Shown here piece after piece: positions 48,607-57,083 of a stretch of 64,000 nt of DNA. Location: the NCBI RefSeq assembly GCF_002259595.1, contig NZ_MWWU01000002.1, positions 496,001 through 560,000 of the forward strand, read 5' to 3'. This DNA comes from Aeriscardovia aeriphila (GTDB lineage Bacteria > Actinomycetota > Actinomycetes > Actinomycetales > Bifidobacteriaceae). Numbering within the stretch: position 1 is the stretch's first letter; the number at the start of each line of letters is the position of its first letter. A program made the position numbers and the translations under genes. Below the pieces are notes generated by a model. That model had not been told where the DNA came from. It did no database searches and saw only the letters and a list, made by a program, of their open reading frames with translations.

Positions 48607-49824
48607 ATGAACACCAAGACAGTAAAGCGGGCATACCGGTTCCGCTTCTACCCCACGACGGAACAGGAGAACATGCTCCGTCGTACTCTGGGGTGCTGCC
48701 GCAAGGTGTACAACATGGCCTTGGACGCCCGCTCGACCGCGTGGACTCTCCACCGGGAGAACATCAACTACTCGGACACGAGCCGAATGCTCACCGCTTG
48801 GAAGAAGACAGAGGAATACTCCTATCTGACGGAAGTGTCGTCTGTTCCACTGCAACAATCGCTACGGCATTTGCAGGCCGCGTTCAAGAGGTTCTTCGAC
48901 AAGACCGGCTCCTATCCGAGATTCAAAGCGAAACACGAGGGCGGTTCCGCCACTTACACGGTCTCCGCTTTCACATGGGATGGGGAGCACAGTGCGTTGA
49001 CGTTGGCGAAGATGCGCGAACCATTGCATATACGGTGGTCGCGCACCCTGCCACGTCCAAGCCGACCGTCCAGTGTGACGGTCAGTTTGGACGCGGCTGG
49101 ACGCTGGCACGTCAGCATACTGGTCGAAGATGTCATCTTTCAACCAGCCAAGAATAGAAACATGGTTGGCATCGACATGGGATTGGAACACTTCGCCATC
49201 CTCAGCAATGGTGAAAAAATCGACAATCCACGATACTTGAGAAAACACTTGAAGAAACTCGGGCTGTTGCAACGAAAACTCGCCCGGAAGAAGAAAGGAA
49301 GCAACAATTATCGTAAAGCCCGGTTGAAGGTGGCTAAGGCGTATGCGAAGGTCAAAGACAGTCGCACCGACTTTCTCCATAAGCTCTCGACGAGAATCAT
49401 CCGTGAAAACCAAACGGTTGTCATCGAGGACTTGGCTGTCAAGAACATGAGCCGACGCTGCAAGCCAAAACCTGACTCGGACAATCCGGGACAGCACCTC
49501 CACGACGGGCAGAAGGCGAAAAGCGGTCTGAACAAAAGCATCAGGGACGCAAGCTGGCGACAATTCCGCACCATGTTCGAATACAAGGCCGAATGGTACG
49601 GACGCCAACTCACGGTCATCGACCAATGGTATCCCAGCAGTCAAATCTGCCACACGTGCGGCAAAAACACTGGCAGGAAGACATTGGACGTCAGAACATG
49701 GGAATGCCCATACTGCCATACCGTGCAAGACCGCGACCTGAACGCCGCCGTAAACATACTATCCGCCGGGCTGGCGGTTCGAGCCTGCGGGGATTCACGC
49801 CTCACCGAAGCAACACTCCGGTGA
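48607..49824 (+). CDS. tnpB: TnpB RNA-guided nuclease
   Basis: Compact RuvC-like nuclease guided by an omega RNA made from the element's 3' end; an ancestor-type relative of Cas12. It has 405 residues and seems intact. RuvC residues: Asp190 in VGIDMGLEHFAIL, Glu274 in VVIEDLAVKNMSR, and the DRDLNAAVNIL motif (Asp375/Asp377). A zinc finger with CHTC and CPYC lies between, at about 345-370. The N-terminal part begins KRAYRFRFYPTTEQE, typical of the OrfB helix-turn-helix region. ATG at 48607 follows GGAAAC. Without TnpA it may depend on a transposase elsewhere. Confidence 0.93.
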   Translation: MNTKTVKRAYRFRFYPTTEQENMLRRTLGCCRKVYNMALDARSTAWTLHRENINYSDTSRMLTAWKKTEEYSYLTEVSSVPLQQSLRHLQAAFKRFFDKTGSYPRFKAKHEGGSATYTVSAFTWDGEHSALTLAKMREPLHIRWSRTLPRPSRPSSVTVSLDAAGRWHVSILVEDVIFQPAKNRNMVGIDMGLEHFAILSNGEKIDNPRYLRKHLKKLGLLQRKLARKKKGSNNYRKARLKVAKAYAKVKDSRTDFLHKLSTRIIRENQTVVIEDLAVKNMSRRCKPKPDSDNPGQHLHDGQKAKSGLNKSIRDASWRQFRTMFEYKAEWYGRQLTVIDQWYPSSQICHTCGKNTGRKTLDVRTWECPYCHTVQDRDLNAAVNILSAGLAVRACGDSRLTEATLR

Positions 49825-49911
49825 ACACAAGAGCGTGAATCGTCTCAACCTACAGGAAACTCTTCCCCGTGAGGGGAGGAATCCCCCGACTTCAGTCGAA
49901 GGAGGAAGTCA
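49760..49911 (+). ncRNA. Putative omega (guide) RNA of the TnpB element
   Basis: By analogy with known TnpB systems the guide RNA overlaps the end of tnpB and runs to the right end of the element; the two hairpins at 49864-49902 fit its 3' scaffold. The guide would be the sequence just past the right end (from about 49912). Boundaries are inferred. Confidence 0.5.
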
Positions 49912-49926
49912 AACTCTCACTTCGCC

Positions 49927-52416
49927 TCAGCTCAATTGGTTCATCTTCTTGCTCAGCCTATCAATAATGCGTCGAGCAACATCATCAAAGGCCAGGAAGA
50001 TTATCAGCGCAGCCACCAAGCAGCCGATCAAATACCTCCACAACACGTCCTGCGGCAACATGATAGCGAAGAATTGCGCCACCTGAGGAATGAGCGCGCC
50101 AATCACACCCACACTGAACAGGCCGAGAACGAGCAAGCCTCTCCACGACTTCAACGGTGTCGACACACGCGCAAGCGTCACAAAGCCCAGCACAAACACT
50201 AAGATCGCGCACAGCGAGCGCAACACCGCCAGCTGGTGCATATCGGTCAATACCGACCAACCAAACAGGCGCGGCATCGCCCAAGTTGCCAGGTTGACGC
50301 ACACGCCAATCGCAAAACCGGTTGGCAGTGAGAAAGCCACTACGCGCGGCAAGAAACCTGGCCTATAGCGCTTATTATTTGCCGGCAAAGAGAGGATGAA
50401 GGCCGGAATGCCAATCGTGAGCGCGGAAATATACGTCATATGGCGCGGCAGGTACGGGTACGGCAAGCCCAGCAAGCACACGCCCAAAGCCACGATTGCC
50501 GAATAGCAGGTTTTCACCAAGAACAAGCTCGCGACGCGTTCCATATTCGCCATCACTCGCCTACCCTGCCCCACAACGGCTGGCAGGTGGGAGAAGCGCG
50601 AGTCGATGATCACCGCGTCCGCCACCGCCTTCGTCGCAGGAGTAGCGTTACCCATGGCGATTCCAAAATCTGCTTCCTTGATGGCGAGCGCGTCGTTCAC
50701 ACCGTCACCCGTCATCGCCACCGTATGGCCGGAAAGCTGCAAAGCTTGAACGATGAGCTTCTTCTGCTCCGGCAGCACACGGCCCAGCACGTCAACATTC
50801 TCCAGAATGGAGGCCACTTTCACCGCATCATCGGGCAGTTCACGCGCGTCCATCCATCGCGGCATCTGCCCGTCCCCGCGCAGATCAACACGCTGGGCAA
50901 TAGCAGCAACAGTTTGCGGGTTGTCGCCCGATACAATTCGGCAACGCACATCCTGTTGCCTGAAGTATGCGAGGGTCTGCTTGGCGTCACTTCTCACCGT
51001 TTCGCCCAAGATTACCAGTGCGATGGGCTCGATATTCCTCGGCGCAACGCCGTCTTCCTCGCATTTTTCGAATTCCGCAGCGCTCATGCTGGCTCGTGCG
51101 ATGAAGAGCACACGCTTACCCTGCGAAGCGTCTTTTTGCACCTGCGCTAAGACAGTCGGCGCGCAAGGCTCATTAGCCAGAAGCATTTCTGGAGCGCCAG
51201 CAAAGTAGGCAATCGCTTGCGAAGCCGTGTCACGGGATTCAACCAGCACAGCACTCCATTTGCGTGCGGAGGAGAAAGGAATCCTGTTAATCTCAAGAAA
51301 TGTTGCGGCTGTGACACCCTGCGAGTTCAAACCCTCAGTAATAGCTTGAGAGGTAGCGTTCGAAGCGGCCGAAGTAAACAGCGCGAGAACTGTCGACTTG
51401 AGCTGCTCACTGGCTGGCGTCGACAGCGCGCTACCATCCGAAGCGAGCTGAACCAGCGAGTCGAACTCAATGCCGCCGTCAGTAATCGTGCCAGTTTTAT
51501 CAAGATTCAAACTGTCCACGCGGGCGAGGGTTTCTACTGACTCCATCTGCTGGATGAGCACCTTTTGGCGTGCCAAGCGAAGAGAGGAAAGAGCAAAGTT
51601 CAAAGACGTGAGCAACACCAAGCCCTCAGGAATCATGCCTACGACCCCAGCGACAGCAGACACCGTCGCCGAACGCCACCCTCCAGCACTGGCTTGAACG
51701 CGCACCTGTGACCAAATGAGCAGCAAGCACAGCGGAATAACGACAACTGTCAACCATTTGAGGATCTTGTTGATGCCATCTTGCAAATCAGAGCGTACAG
51801 CTTTGAACTTTTTGGCTTGGGCGGTCAGGCCTGCGGCATAAGAATCCTTACCTACGGCTGTCACTTCCAGCAGCGCCATACCCGAGGTGCACACCGAGCC
51901 TGACAGCAGCTTCTCGCCCACCTGGTGGCGTACGGTCGCCGATTCGCCGGTGAGCATGCTCTCGTCCATCTCGATATTCCACGATTGCACGATCACACCG
52001 TCGGCCGGCACCTGCTCGCCCGCACGCACCCACAACAAGTCGCCAAGCACAATCTGCTGGCTGTCCACTTCGACGTCGACGCCGTCACGACGCACCCACG
52101 AGCGCTGGGCGACCAGAATAGAAAGATTATCAAGAGCCAATTTGGCGCGAGTCTCGGTGTAAATGCCGATGAGCATGTTGACGATTACCACACCGCCAAA
52201 CACCGCATCCTTCCACGAACCGGTGAGCAGAACCGCCACCATTGCGGTGACGATGATGCCGTTGAACAGGGTGAAAACATTCGCCCTGATAATCTCAGCA
52301 AAACTGCGTGATGTCGTCTTTTCACTGGTATTGACTTCGCCTGCTTGAACGCGCTGATTGACCTCAGCATTGCTCAAACCCGGCAAGGAAATCGTTGGAA
52401 GACTCGTAATGCTCAT
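49927..52416 (-). CDS. ctpE: Cation-transporting P-type ATPase (CtpE-like)
   Basis: Membrane cation pump, 829 residues, most like the actinobacterial CtpE group (linked to Ca2+ uptake in mycobacteria). The N-terminus LSNAEVNQRVQAGEVN then SRSFAEIIRANVFTLFNGI is characteristic. Motifs: DESMLTGESATV, phosphorylated Asp306 in LDKTGTITDGGI, TGDGVNDALAIKEADFGIAMG. Helices occur in pairs at about 38-90 and 230-290, and six more follow near the C-terminus (residues 600-800). The ATG at 52416 abuts AAAGGA with no spacer, which is unusual. The binding-protein gene ends only 12 bases upstream, so the two are probably co-transcribed. Confidence 0.88.
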   Translation of the reverse strand: MSITSLPTISLPGLSNAEVNQRVQAGEVNTSEKTTSRSFAEIIRANVFTLFNGIIVTAMVAVLLTGSWKDAVFGGVVIVNMLIGIYTETRAKLALDNLSILVAQRSWVRRDGVDVEVDSQQIVLGDLLWVRAGEQVPADGVIVQSWNIEMDESMLTGESATVRHQVGEKLLSGSVCTSGMALLEVTAVGKDSYAAGLTAQAKKFKAVRSDLQDGINKILKWLTVVVIPLCLLLIWSQVRVQASAGGWRSATVSAVAGVVGMIPEGLVLLTSLNFALSSLRLARQKVLIQQMESVETLARVDSLNLDKTGTITDGGIEFDSLVQLASDGSALSTPASEQLKSTVLALFTSAASNATSQAITEGLNSQGVTAATFLEINRIPFSSARKWSAVLVESRDTASQAIAYFAGAPEMLLANEPCAPTVLAQVQKDASQGKRVLFIARASMSAAEFEKCEEDGVAPRNIEPIALVILGETVRSDAKQTLAYFRQQDVRCRIVSGDNPQTVAAIAQRVDLRGDGQMPRWMDARELPDDAVKVASILENVDVLGRVLPEQKKLIVQALQLSGHTVAMTGDGVNDALAIKEADFGIAMGNATPATKAVADAVIIDSRFSHLPAVVGQGRRVMANMERVASLFLVKTCYSAIVALGVCLLGLPYPYLPRHMTYISALTIGIPAFILSLPANNKRYRPGFLPRVVAFSLPTGFAIGVCVNLATWAMPRLFGWSVLTDMHQLAVLRSLCAILVFVLGFVTLARVSTPLKSWRGLLVLGLFSVGVIGALIPQVAQFFAIMLPQDVLWRYLIGCLVAALIIFLAFDDVARRIIDRLSKKMNQLS

Positions 52417-52428
52417 TCCTTTAGTTTC

Positions 52429-53553
52429 TCATAATTGACTGGAGAAAGCCTGAGAAGCGAATTCCTGAGCTGCCACACTCGTATCCTTAGCAACAGCATT
52501 ACCCGCCACCAGATTGGCAATAATATTCGTCAACTGAGGCGAATAATCATCCGGCAGGGACACACCGTATGTCACTACACCCTCGTGTGTCGACTTGTCT
52601 AACCACGATTTCTGCCCCAGCGCAACAATGGCGACATTCCAGCCTTGCTCACCTGAAGCAGAGAGCGTGGAATCCTTTTTCATCGCCTCGCGTGCTGAAC
52701 CGACAATGCTCACGCCTAAACTCGTCAACGCCTTGAGGGTGCGTTGGGCAGCTACCGTATTCGTCGCAAAAATGACGTGAGGAAGCTCACCTTGCTCAGC
52801 AAGTTTCTCCCACGAATCACGAAAAGCAGATAAGGCTTCATCAGGATCTTGGCCAACAACCGCTTGATCAACACTGGCAAAAAACCTGCTTCCCACATCT
52901 TCCCAACCGTTGAAAGCATCACGATCAGTGGTCGAGCCCAAGAAGGAGCTCACCACTAAAGTTCTCGGAGCTGACAAGGCTTCAAAGCTTTCATCCTCAT
53001 ATTCTCCGAGCTTGAGCGCACGAACAACAGCCTGAGCAGCCTTCGTACCTAGCTGGCGAGTATTCGCCCCCACGTAGGCCGAGTAACGGGAAGGACGGAT
53101 GCCGATGGGCTTGCGGTCGACGAACACCGCTTTCACTCCACCTGAAGTGATCGGCACGAGCAAATCCGTCCACGAATTGGAAAACTGGGGGTCGATGAGA
53201 AGAACATCCACTCCCTCGTTGGCGAAGCGGTTCATCGCTTCCAACTGCGGTTGCGGATTCAAGGAGAGTGATTTGAAGTAGCGAACGGTGTAACCAGCTT
53301 TGCGCAAACCGCGAATAGTGTTTGCTTCCATGGTGGCCGAACGTTCCCCTAACACGTCGCCCACACCTACATAGCCGATGGTGATAGCACGCGGGTTCGC
53401 AGGTGGGTTTACTTTCAGTGAAGAAGTCAGTGAATGAGACGTATTGTCAACGCTTCCACAGCCAGCAACAACCAGGCATGCGCAGCACAGAAAAGCCGCG
53501 CTGCAAGCTACACTCACAGCGCGTTCGACGCTTGCTGGCAATCTCTTAGCCAT
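52429..53553 (-). CDS. Sugar-type periplasmic-binding lipoprotein, solitary
   Basis: A 374-residue lipoprotein: signal peptide with lipobox LVVAGC (Cys32), then a type I periplasmic binding fold (ITIGYVGVGDVLGERSATMEANTIRGLRKAGYTVRYF, GVDVLLIDPQFSNSWTDLLVP, KAVFVDRKPIGIRPSRYSAYVG, HVIFATNTVAAQRTLKAL). This is the LacI/ribose-binding family, but no permease or ATPase gene is beside it; instead CtpE follows 12 bases downstream. The ligand is unknown. The ATG at 53553 has GAGG upstream. The 41-bp copy of the methyltransferase gene end lies 11 bases before the start, so this gene probably once followed that gene directly. Confidence 0.82.
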   Translation of the reverse strand: MAKRLPASVERAVSVACSAAFLCCACLVVAGCGSVDNTSHSLTSSLKVNPPANPRAITIGYVGVGDVLGERSATMEANTIRGLRKAGYTVRYFKSLSLNPQPQLEAMNRFANEGVDVLLIDPQFSNSWTDLLVPITSGGVKAVFVDRKPIGIRPSRYSAYVGANTRQLGTKAAQAVVRALKLGEYEDESFEALSAPRTLVVSSFLGSTTDRDAFNGWEDVGSRFFASVDQAVVGQDPDEALSAFRDSWEKLAEQGELPHVIFATNTVAAQRTLKALTSLGVSIVGSAREAMKKDSTLSASGEQGWNVAIVALGQKSWLDKSTHEGVVTYGVSLPDDYSPQLTNIIANLVAGNAVAKDTSVAAQEFASQAFSSQL

Positions 53554-53564
53554 GGCTTACCTCG

Positions 53565-53605
53565 TCAACTCATCGGCGGAAAACGGCGAATGTTTCCACA
53601 TGGAT
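53565..53605. repeat. att-like direct repeat, left copy
   Basis: These 41 bases match 57280-57320 at 37 positions. Read on the minus strand they encode the final residues HVETFAVFRR and stop of the TrmA/RlmD-type gene plus 10 bases after the stop. The intact gene ends HVETIAVFRR with the other copy. Three of the four differences are synonymous, as expected if one copy came with the element from a related gene. Confidence 0.88.
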
Positions 53606-53821
53606 TGAAACGAGCACCTGAATGTCTACATTTTCCGTCCGTACGCGGGAACTGCTCAAAGCCGAAAATCGGCGTTTTCACAGGTGCTCTCCGTTTGCGG
53701 AAACTTTTCCATGTGCTTTCTCTACCATATATATACGACAGGCATGAGGGAGGCCAGCGTCTCGACCTGATCACTTTTGTAACCGCCTTGCTAAGCCGTC
53801 TTCATTTTTCTTTTCGATAGT

Positions 53822-53858
53822 AAAAAATCTCCCCCTAGTAATCTAGAGGGAGATTTTT
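53822..53858 (-). terminator. Terminator of the island operon
   Basis: AAAAATCTCCC pairs with GGGAGATTTTT, with a further CCTAG/CTAG inner stem; T-runs in both directions. It lies 8 bases past the regulator stop. Confidence 0.93.
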
Positions 53859-53866
53859 CTTGGCTA

Positions 53867-54517
53867 TTACAAATCCTGCAGGCCATCTTCATCAAGGATT
53901 TTCACCTGCTTGCCTGTCCTTTTCACATAGCCCATTTTTTCAAGGAGTTTGAATTTGCGGGAGAGGGTTTCAGGAGTAGTTCCCAAGTAGAAGGCGATAT
54001 CTTTCATCTTCATGGACAGCTGGACCTGGTCGCTTCCAGCCACTTTAGCCAAGTCGAGCAGGTAGCTGGCCAGCCTTTCTTCGACCCGCTCCATGGCCAG
54101 GAACTGGGTCTGCCTTTCCGTGGCCAGCAGCTTCTGGGTGCTGAGTTCCAGCAGTTTGAGGGAGAGCTGGGGATTTTCTAGGAGAACCCGGTTGAAGTCG
54201 GCCTTGCTCAAGCTGCAGATTTCCGTATTCTCCATGGCCTCGCCGAAGAAGCTGTCATTTTCCAGACCAAAAAGCTGCTTTTCCCCTTCATAGTCACCCG
54301 GCTGGGCAACCCGGAGCAGCTGCTCGCGGCCGCTGGAGGTCAGCTGGTAAACCTTCATGTTTCCCCGGGCCACGATCTGCAGCTTTTCATCCCCTGGTTG
54401 AAAAATCGTCTCACCTTTTTGATAGTGCCGGTGGATGGCCAGGGAATTGATCTTAAGCTGGTCTTTTTCTGGCAGGTCCATGAATAAGGGAACCAGGCTG
54501 ACACATGTATGCTGCAC
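53867..54517 (-). CDS. Crp/Fnr-family transcription regulator
   Basis: A 216-residue regulator with an N-terminal cyclic-nucleotide-binding-like beta domain (about 10-120; KGETIFQPGDEKLQIVARGNMKVYQL, LRVAQPGDYEGEKQLFG) and a C-terminal helix-turn-helix (about 160-200; MKDIAFYLGTTPETLSRKFKLLEKMGYV). The recognition helix has E-x2-S-R, the pattern that reads TTGAT-N4-ATCAA half sites in FNR. Only one N-terminal Cys (Cys5) is seen, so a full FNR-type iron-sulfur cluster is unlikely; a thiol or other signal is possible. GTG start at 54517 after GGGGAG. It is the last gene of the island operon and probably controls it. Confidence 0.88.
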   Translation of the reverse strand: MQHTCVSLVPLFMDLPEKDQLKINSLAIHRHYQKGETIFQPGDEKLQIVARGNMKVYQLTSSGREQLLRVAQPGDYEGEKQLFGLENDSFFGEAMENTEICSLSKADFNRVLLENPQLSLKLLELSTQKLLATERQTQFLAMERVEERLASYLLDLAKVAGSDQVQLSMKMKDIAFYLGTTPETLSRKFKLLEKMGYVKRTGKQVKILDEDGLQDL

Positions 54518-54541
54518 TTTGCTCTCCCCTGCTGGTAAAAA

Positions 54542-54823
54542 TTAGCCCAAGACCAAGTGGTCGAATTCTTCCAGGGTCTGATAGGTCTTAGTCATCGCCC
54601 CGCAGGCATCGGCCGGAATGGCGTAATCCGCGGTCAAGGACCGCAGCTTGCTGAAGTCGGCTGTCAAGTCTTCCTGGCCGGCTTTCATCTTCTTTTGGAT
54701 GTCTTCATAAACCTTGCGGACTTCAAAGACTTCCGGGTGATGGGAGCCGTGGGCCTTGGTAATTGCCTTCGTGTATAAGTCTAACATTTCATCGTTCTTG
54801 GTAAAAAATTCCTTGATCATCAT
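54542..54823 (-). CDS. Small His-containing protein of unknown function
   Basis: A 93-residue, mostly helical protein that I do not recognise with certainty. Features: MMIKEFFTKNDEMLDLYTKAI, then His25, His28 and His29 in KAHGSHHPEVFEV, a Lys-rich helix VRKVYEDIQKKMKAGQEDL, and a single Cys near 75. The His cluster and its place between a heavy-metal chaperone and a Crp/Fnr regulator suggest a metal or redox role, but this is inference. AAGGAG lies 3 bases before the first ATG; a second ATG follows directly. Same operon as its neighbours. Confidence 0.75.
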   Translation of the reverse strand: MMIKEFFTKNDEMLDLYTKAITKAHGSHHPEVFEVRKVYEDIQKKMKAGQEDLTADFSKLRSLTADYAIPADACGAMTKTYQTLEEFDHLVLG

Positions 54824-54873
54824 TTTTCTCCTTTTTGCTTGATTAGTCGTTTTTCTTGTTTTTGCTTTTTCTC

Positions 54874-55101
54874 TTATTTAGCGCTGGCCTTCAAGACGTC
54901 ATAGCCGATATTCTTCACGGCTTGAGTGATCGTGTCCACATTGGTTTTTTCCGGATCGAAGTTGGCCTTGGCCTTGCTTGCGTTGAAGAGAACCTTGACG
55001 CTGGTCTTTTCAACCCCGTCGACATTGGCGATGGCTCCCGCGATCTTCTGCATGCAGGTCGGGCAGGCCAATGTTTCAAGTTGTAAAATTGCTTTTTGCA
55101 T
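54874..55101 (-). CDS. Heavy-metal-associated (HMA) chaperone, CopZ-like
   Basis: A 75-residue single HMA domain with a ferredoxin-like fold. The metal-binding pair is Cys13 and Cys16 in TLACPTCMQKIAGAI; the commoner motif is MxCxxC, here LACPTC without the Met. VDGVEKTSVKVLFNASKAKANFDPEKTNVDTITQAVKNIGYDV completes the domain. It would hand a soft metal ion to the ATPase encoded 21 bases upstream, which lacks its own HMA domain. AAAGGA precedes the ATG at 55101. Confidence 0.9.
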   Translation of the reverse strand: MQKAILQLETLACPTCMQKIAGAIANVDGVEKTSVKVLFNASKAKANFDPEKTNVDTITQAVKNIGYDVLKASAK

Positions 55102-55122
55102 GATTTCTTGTCCTTTCTTTTT

Positions 55123-57051
55123 CTATTGGATGCTTTCGATGCCCTTAGTATACGGGCCTGCTGCTTGCGAAAAATTGTTTTCTATCAACTTTCGCGATTT
55201 TTGTAATTTTGACCGGTATGCCAGAAGGCGCATGGCGTTTAAGATTACAATCAGGATGCTGCCTTCGTGAACGAACATCCCGATGGCCATGTTCATCCAT
55301 GAGCTGGCTAACACGCTGACCAGCAGGACTGCTACGACAGCCAGGGCAATGGTGATGTTCTCAATCATGTTCCGCCGGGTGGCCTTAGCCAGGGCCAGGG
55401 ACCGCGGAATCCGGTCAAAGCTGCCGTTCATGAGGACCACGTTTGAAGTCTCAATTGCCACGTCAGTCCCGCTGCCCATAGCAATCCCGATGTCTGCCCG
55501 GGCCAGTGACGGACTGTCGTTGATCCCGTCGCCGACAAAGGCCACGATTTCACCGGCTGCCTGCCGCTTTTTGACAAATTCGGCCTTGTCTTCTGGCAAA
55601 AGCTGACCATATGCCTCAGTGAGGCCCAGTTCCTCCGCTACCAGGTCTACCGTCTTCTGGTTGTCCCCGGACAAGAGGAGCAGGTTCTTGACGCCCAGCT
55701 TCTTTAAAGCAGCCAGGTCCTCCTTGACCCCGGCCCGGATCTCATCCTTTAAGCCTAAAGCAAGTTCCAGCTGGCCGTTAACAGCCACCAGAACCAGGGA
55801 ATTACCAGCACTTGCCAGCTCTTCCATGTCCCTTTCCATTTCTTTTGTGACTGGGACATGGTACTGGTCAAGCAGGTGGCGGTTGCCAACCAGGACCTGC
55901 TGGCCAGCTACTTGAGCAACGATCCCGCCGCCCTGAAGGACCTGGGAAGCTTCAACTTCTTTGGCTTCCAGGTCTTCATAATAGCCAGTGATGGCTTTCG
56001 CCAAAGGGTGGGCAGATTCATTTTCCACGCTGACCAGAAGCTGTTCAGCCAGCTGGCCCTGGCCGTACTTTTTTATCTGGCTGACCCGCGGGTCTCCGTA
56101 AGTCAGGGTCCCGGTCTTGTCGAACATGATCGTGTCGACCTTGCTGAACTTGGTGATAACTTCGCTGCCTTTAAAAAGGATCCCTTGCTTGGCCCCATTG
56201 CCGATTCCGGCCACGTTGGAGACTGGAACCCCGATAACCAAGGCACCCGGGCAGCCGAGAACCAGGATGGTTACAGCCAGCTCCAGTTTTTGGCTGATGA
56301 GGCCAACAATAATGGCCAGGAGCAGGACGACCGGGGTGTAGTACTTGGAGAAGCGGTCAATGAGACGCTCAGCCTGGGACTTGGAGTCCTGGGCTTCTTC
56401 GACCAGTTCGATGATCTTGCCAAAAGTCGTCTCATCCCCGACTTTTTCCGCCTTGATCCGGATGGTCCCGTTTTCCAAAATAGTACCGGCATAGACCGAG
56501 TCGCCGGGCTTTTTGCCTAAAGGCATGGATTCACCGGTAATGCTGGCTTCGTTGGCCGTCCCGGAACCGGAGACGACTTCCCCGTCAACCGGGATCTTGC
56601 CGCCGGTCTTGACCAAAAGGATGTCCCCTTCGTCTAGGTCGTCTATGTCAACTTCTTCAAAGTCGCCGTCTGCCTTCTGCCGGAGGGCGGTTTCTGGCGC
56701 CATCTCCACCAGTTCCTTGATGGCTGACCGGGTCTTGGCCAGAGTCTTTTGTTCAAGGTAAGCCCCAAACAAAAAGAGGAAGGCCACGATGGCGGATTCT
56801 TCGAATTCCCGGATGACGAAGGCGCCTAAGATGGCCAGGGTCACCAGCAAGTCGATACTGATGACTTTGACTTTCAGGGCCTGCCAAGCGGATGCGGCGA
56901 TCGGGAAGCCACCGATGAGGGAGGCGGCCAGGAGTAGTCCGGACTCTGCTGTTTCACTTTTAAAGAACCATTTTGCGGCAAAGGCCAGGACGATTAAGAT
57001 GCCCGTAGCAGCCGTCAGCCGGTTGCGATTTTTCATTAACCATTTTTGCAT
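55123..57051 (-). CDS. P1B-type heavy-metal ATPase with CPG motif
   Basis: Membrane pump for a transition metal; 642 residues, no N-terminal metal domain. The membrane metal site is Cys267-Pro-Gly in LVLGCPGALVIGVPVSN, where CPC, CPH or SPC are usual. Other motifs: EASITGESMPLGK, phosphorylated Asp311 in FDKTGTLTYGD, the P1B-specific SAHPLAKAI, and VGDGINDSPSLARADIGIAMGSGTDVA. Helix pairs lie at about 12-55 and 65-110, and again at 240-290 and near the C-terminus. Metal specificity cannot be stated from the sequence. The ATG at 57051 has AAGGAGG 11 bases upstream. First gene of the island operon. Confidence 0.92.
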   Translation of the reverse strand: MQKWLMKNRNRLTAATGILIVLAFAAKWFFKSETAESGLLLAASLIGGFPIAASAWQALKVKVISIDLLVTLAILGAFVIREFEESAIVAFLFLFGAYLEQKTLAKTRSAIKELVEMAPETALRQKADGDFEEVDIDDLDEGDILLVKTGGKIPVDGEVVSGSGTANEASITGESMPLGKKPGDSVYAGTILENGTIRIKAEKVGDETTFGKIIELVEEAQDSKSQAERLIDRFSKYYTPVVLLLAIIVGLISQKLELAVTILVLGCPGALVIGVPVSNVAGIGNGAKQGILFKGSEVITKFSKVDTIMFDKTGTLTYGDPRVSQIKKYGQGQLAEQLLVSVENESAHPLAKAITGYYEDLEAKEVEASQVLQGGGIVAQVAGQQVLVGNRHLLDQYHVPVTKEMERDMEELASAGNSLVLVAVNGQLELALGLKDEIRAGVKEDLAALKKLGVKNLLLLSGDNQKTVDLVAEELGLTEAYGQLLPEDKAEFVKKRQAAGEIVAFVGDGINDSPSLARADIGIAMGSGTDVAIETSNVVLMNGSFDRIPRSLALAKATRRNMIENITIALAVVAVLLVSVLASSWMNMAIGMFVHEGSILIVILNAMRLLAYRSKLQKSRKLIENNFSQAAGPYTKGIESIQ

Positions 57052-57083
57052 TGATCTTTTGACCTCCTTGCTGTGAGGCTTTT

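Larger units (their letters stand above)
48515..49911 (+). mobile_element. IS200/IS605-type element with tnpB only (IS1341-like)
   Basis: The left side carries a subterminal hairpin CCTCCGGC/GCCGGGG (48522-48541). The right side carries hairpins TCCCC-GTGA-GGGGA (49864-49877) and CCGACTTCAGTCGAAGG (about 49886-49902), typical of the 3' end of such elements. There is no tnpA, no terminal inverted repeat and no target duplication, as expected for this group. Exact ends are estimates. The element lies in the gap between converging genes and breaks none. Confidence 0.75.
53554..53866. other. Left end of the foreign island and leader of the binding-protein gene
   Basis: No gene is supported here. 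From left to right it holds the 41-bp att-like repeat (53565-53605), an inverted repeat GAGCACCTG/CAGGTGCTC (53612-53620 with 53681-53689) enclosing the small hairpin GCCGAAAATCGGC (53661-53673), an AT-rich tract CATATATATAC near 53726-53736 that could hold a minus-strand -10, and the island operon terminator (53822-53858). Confidence 0.6.
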
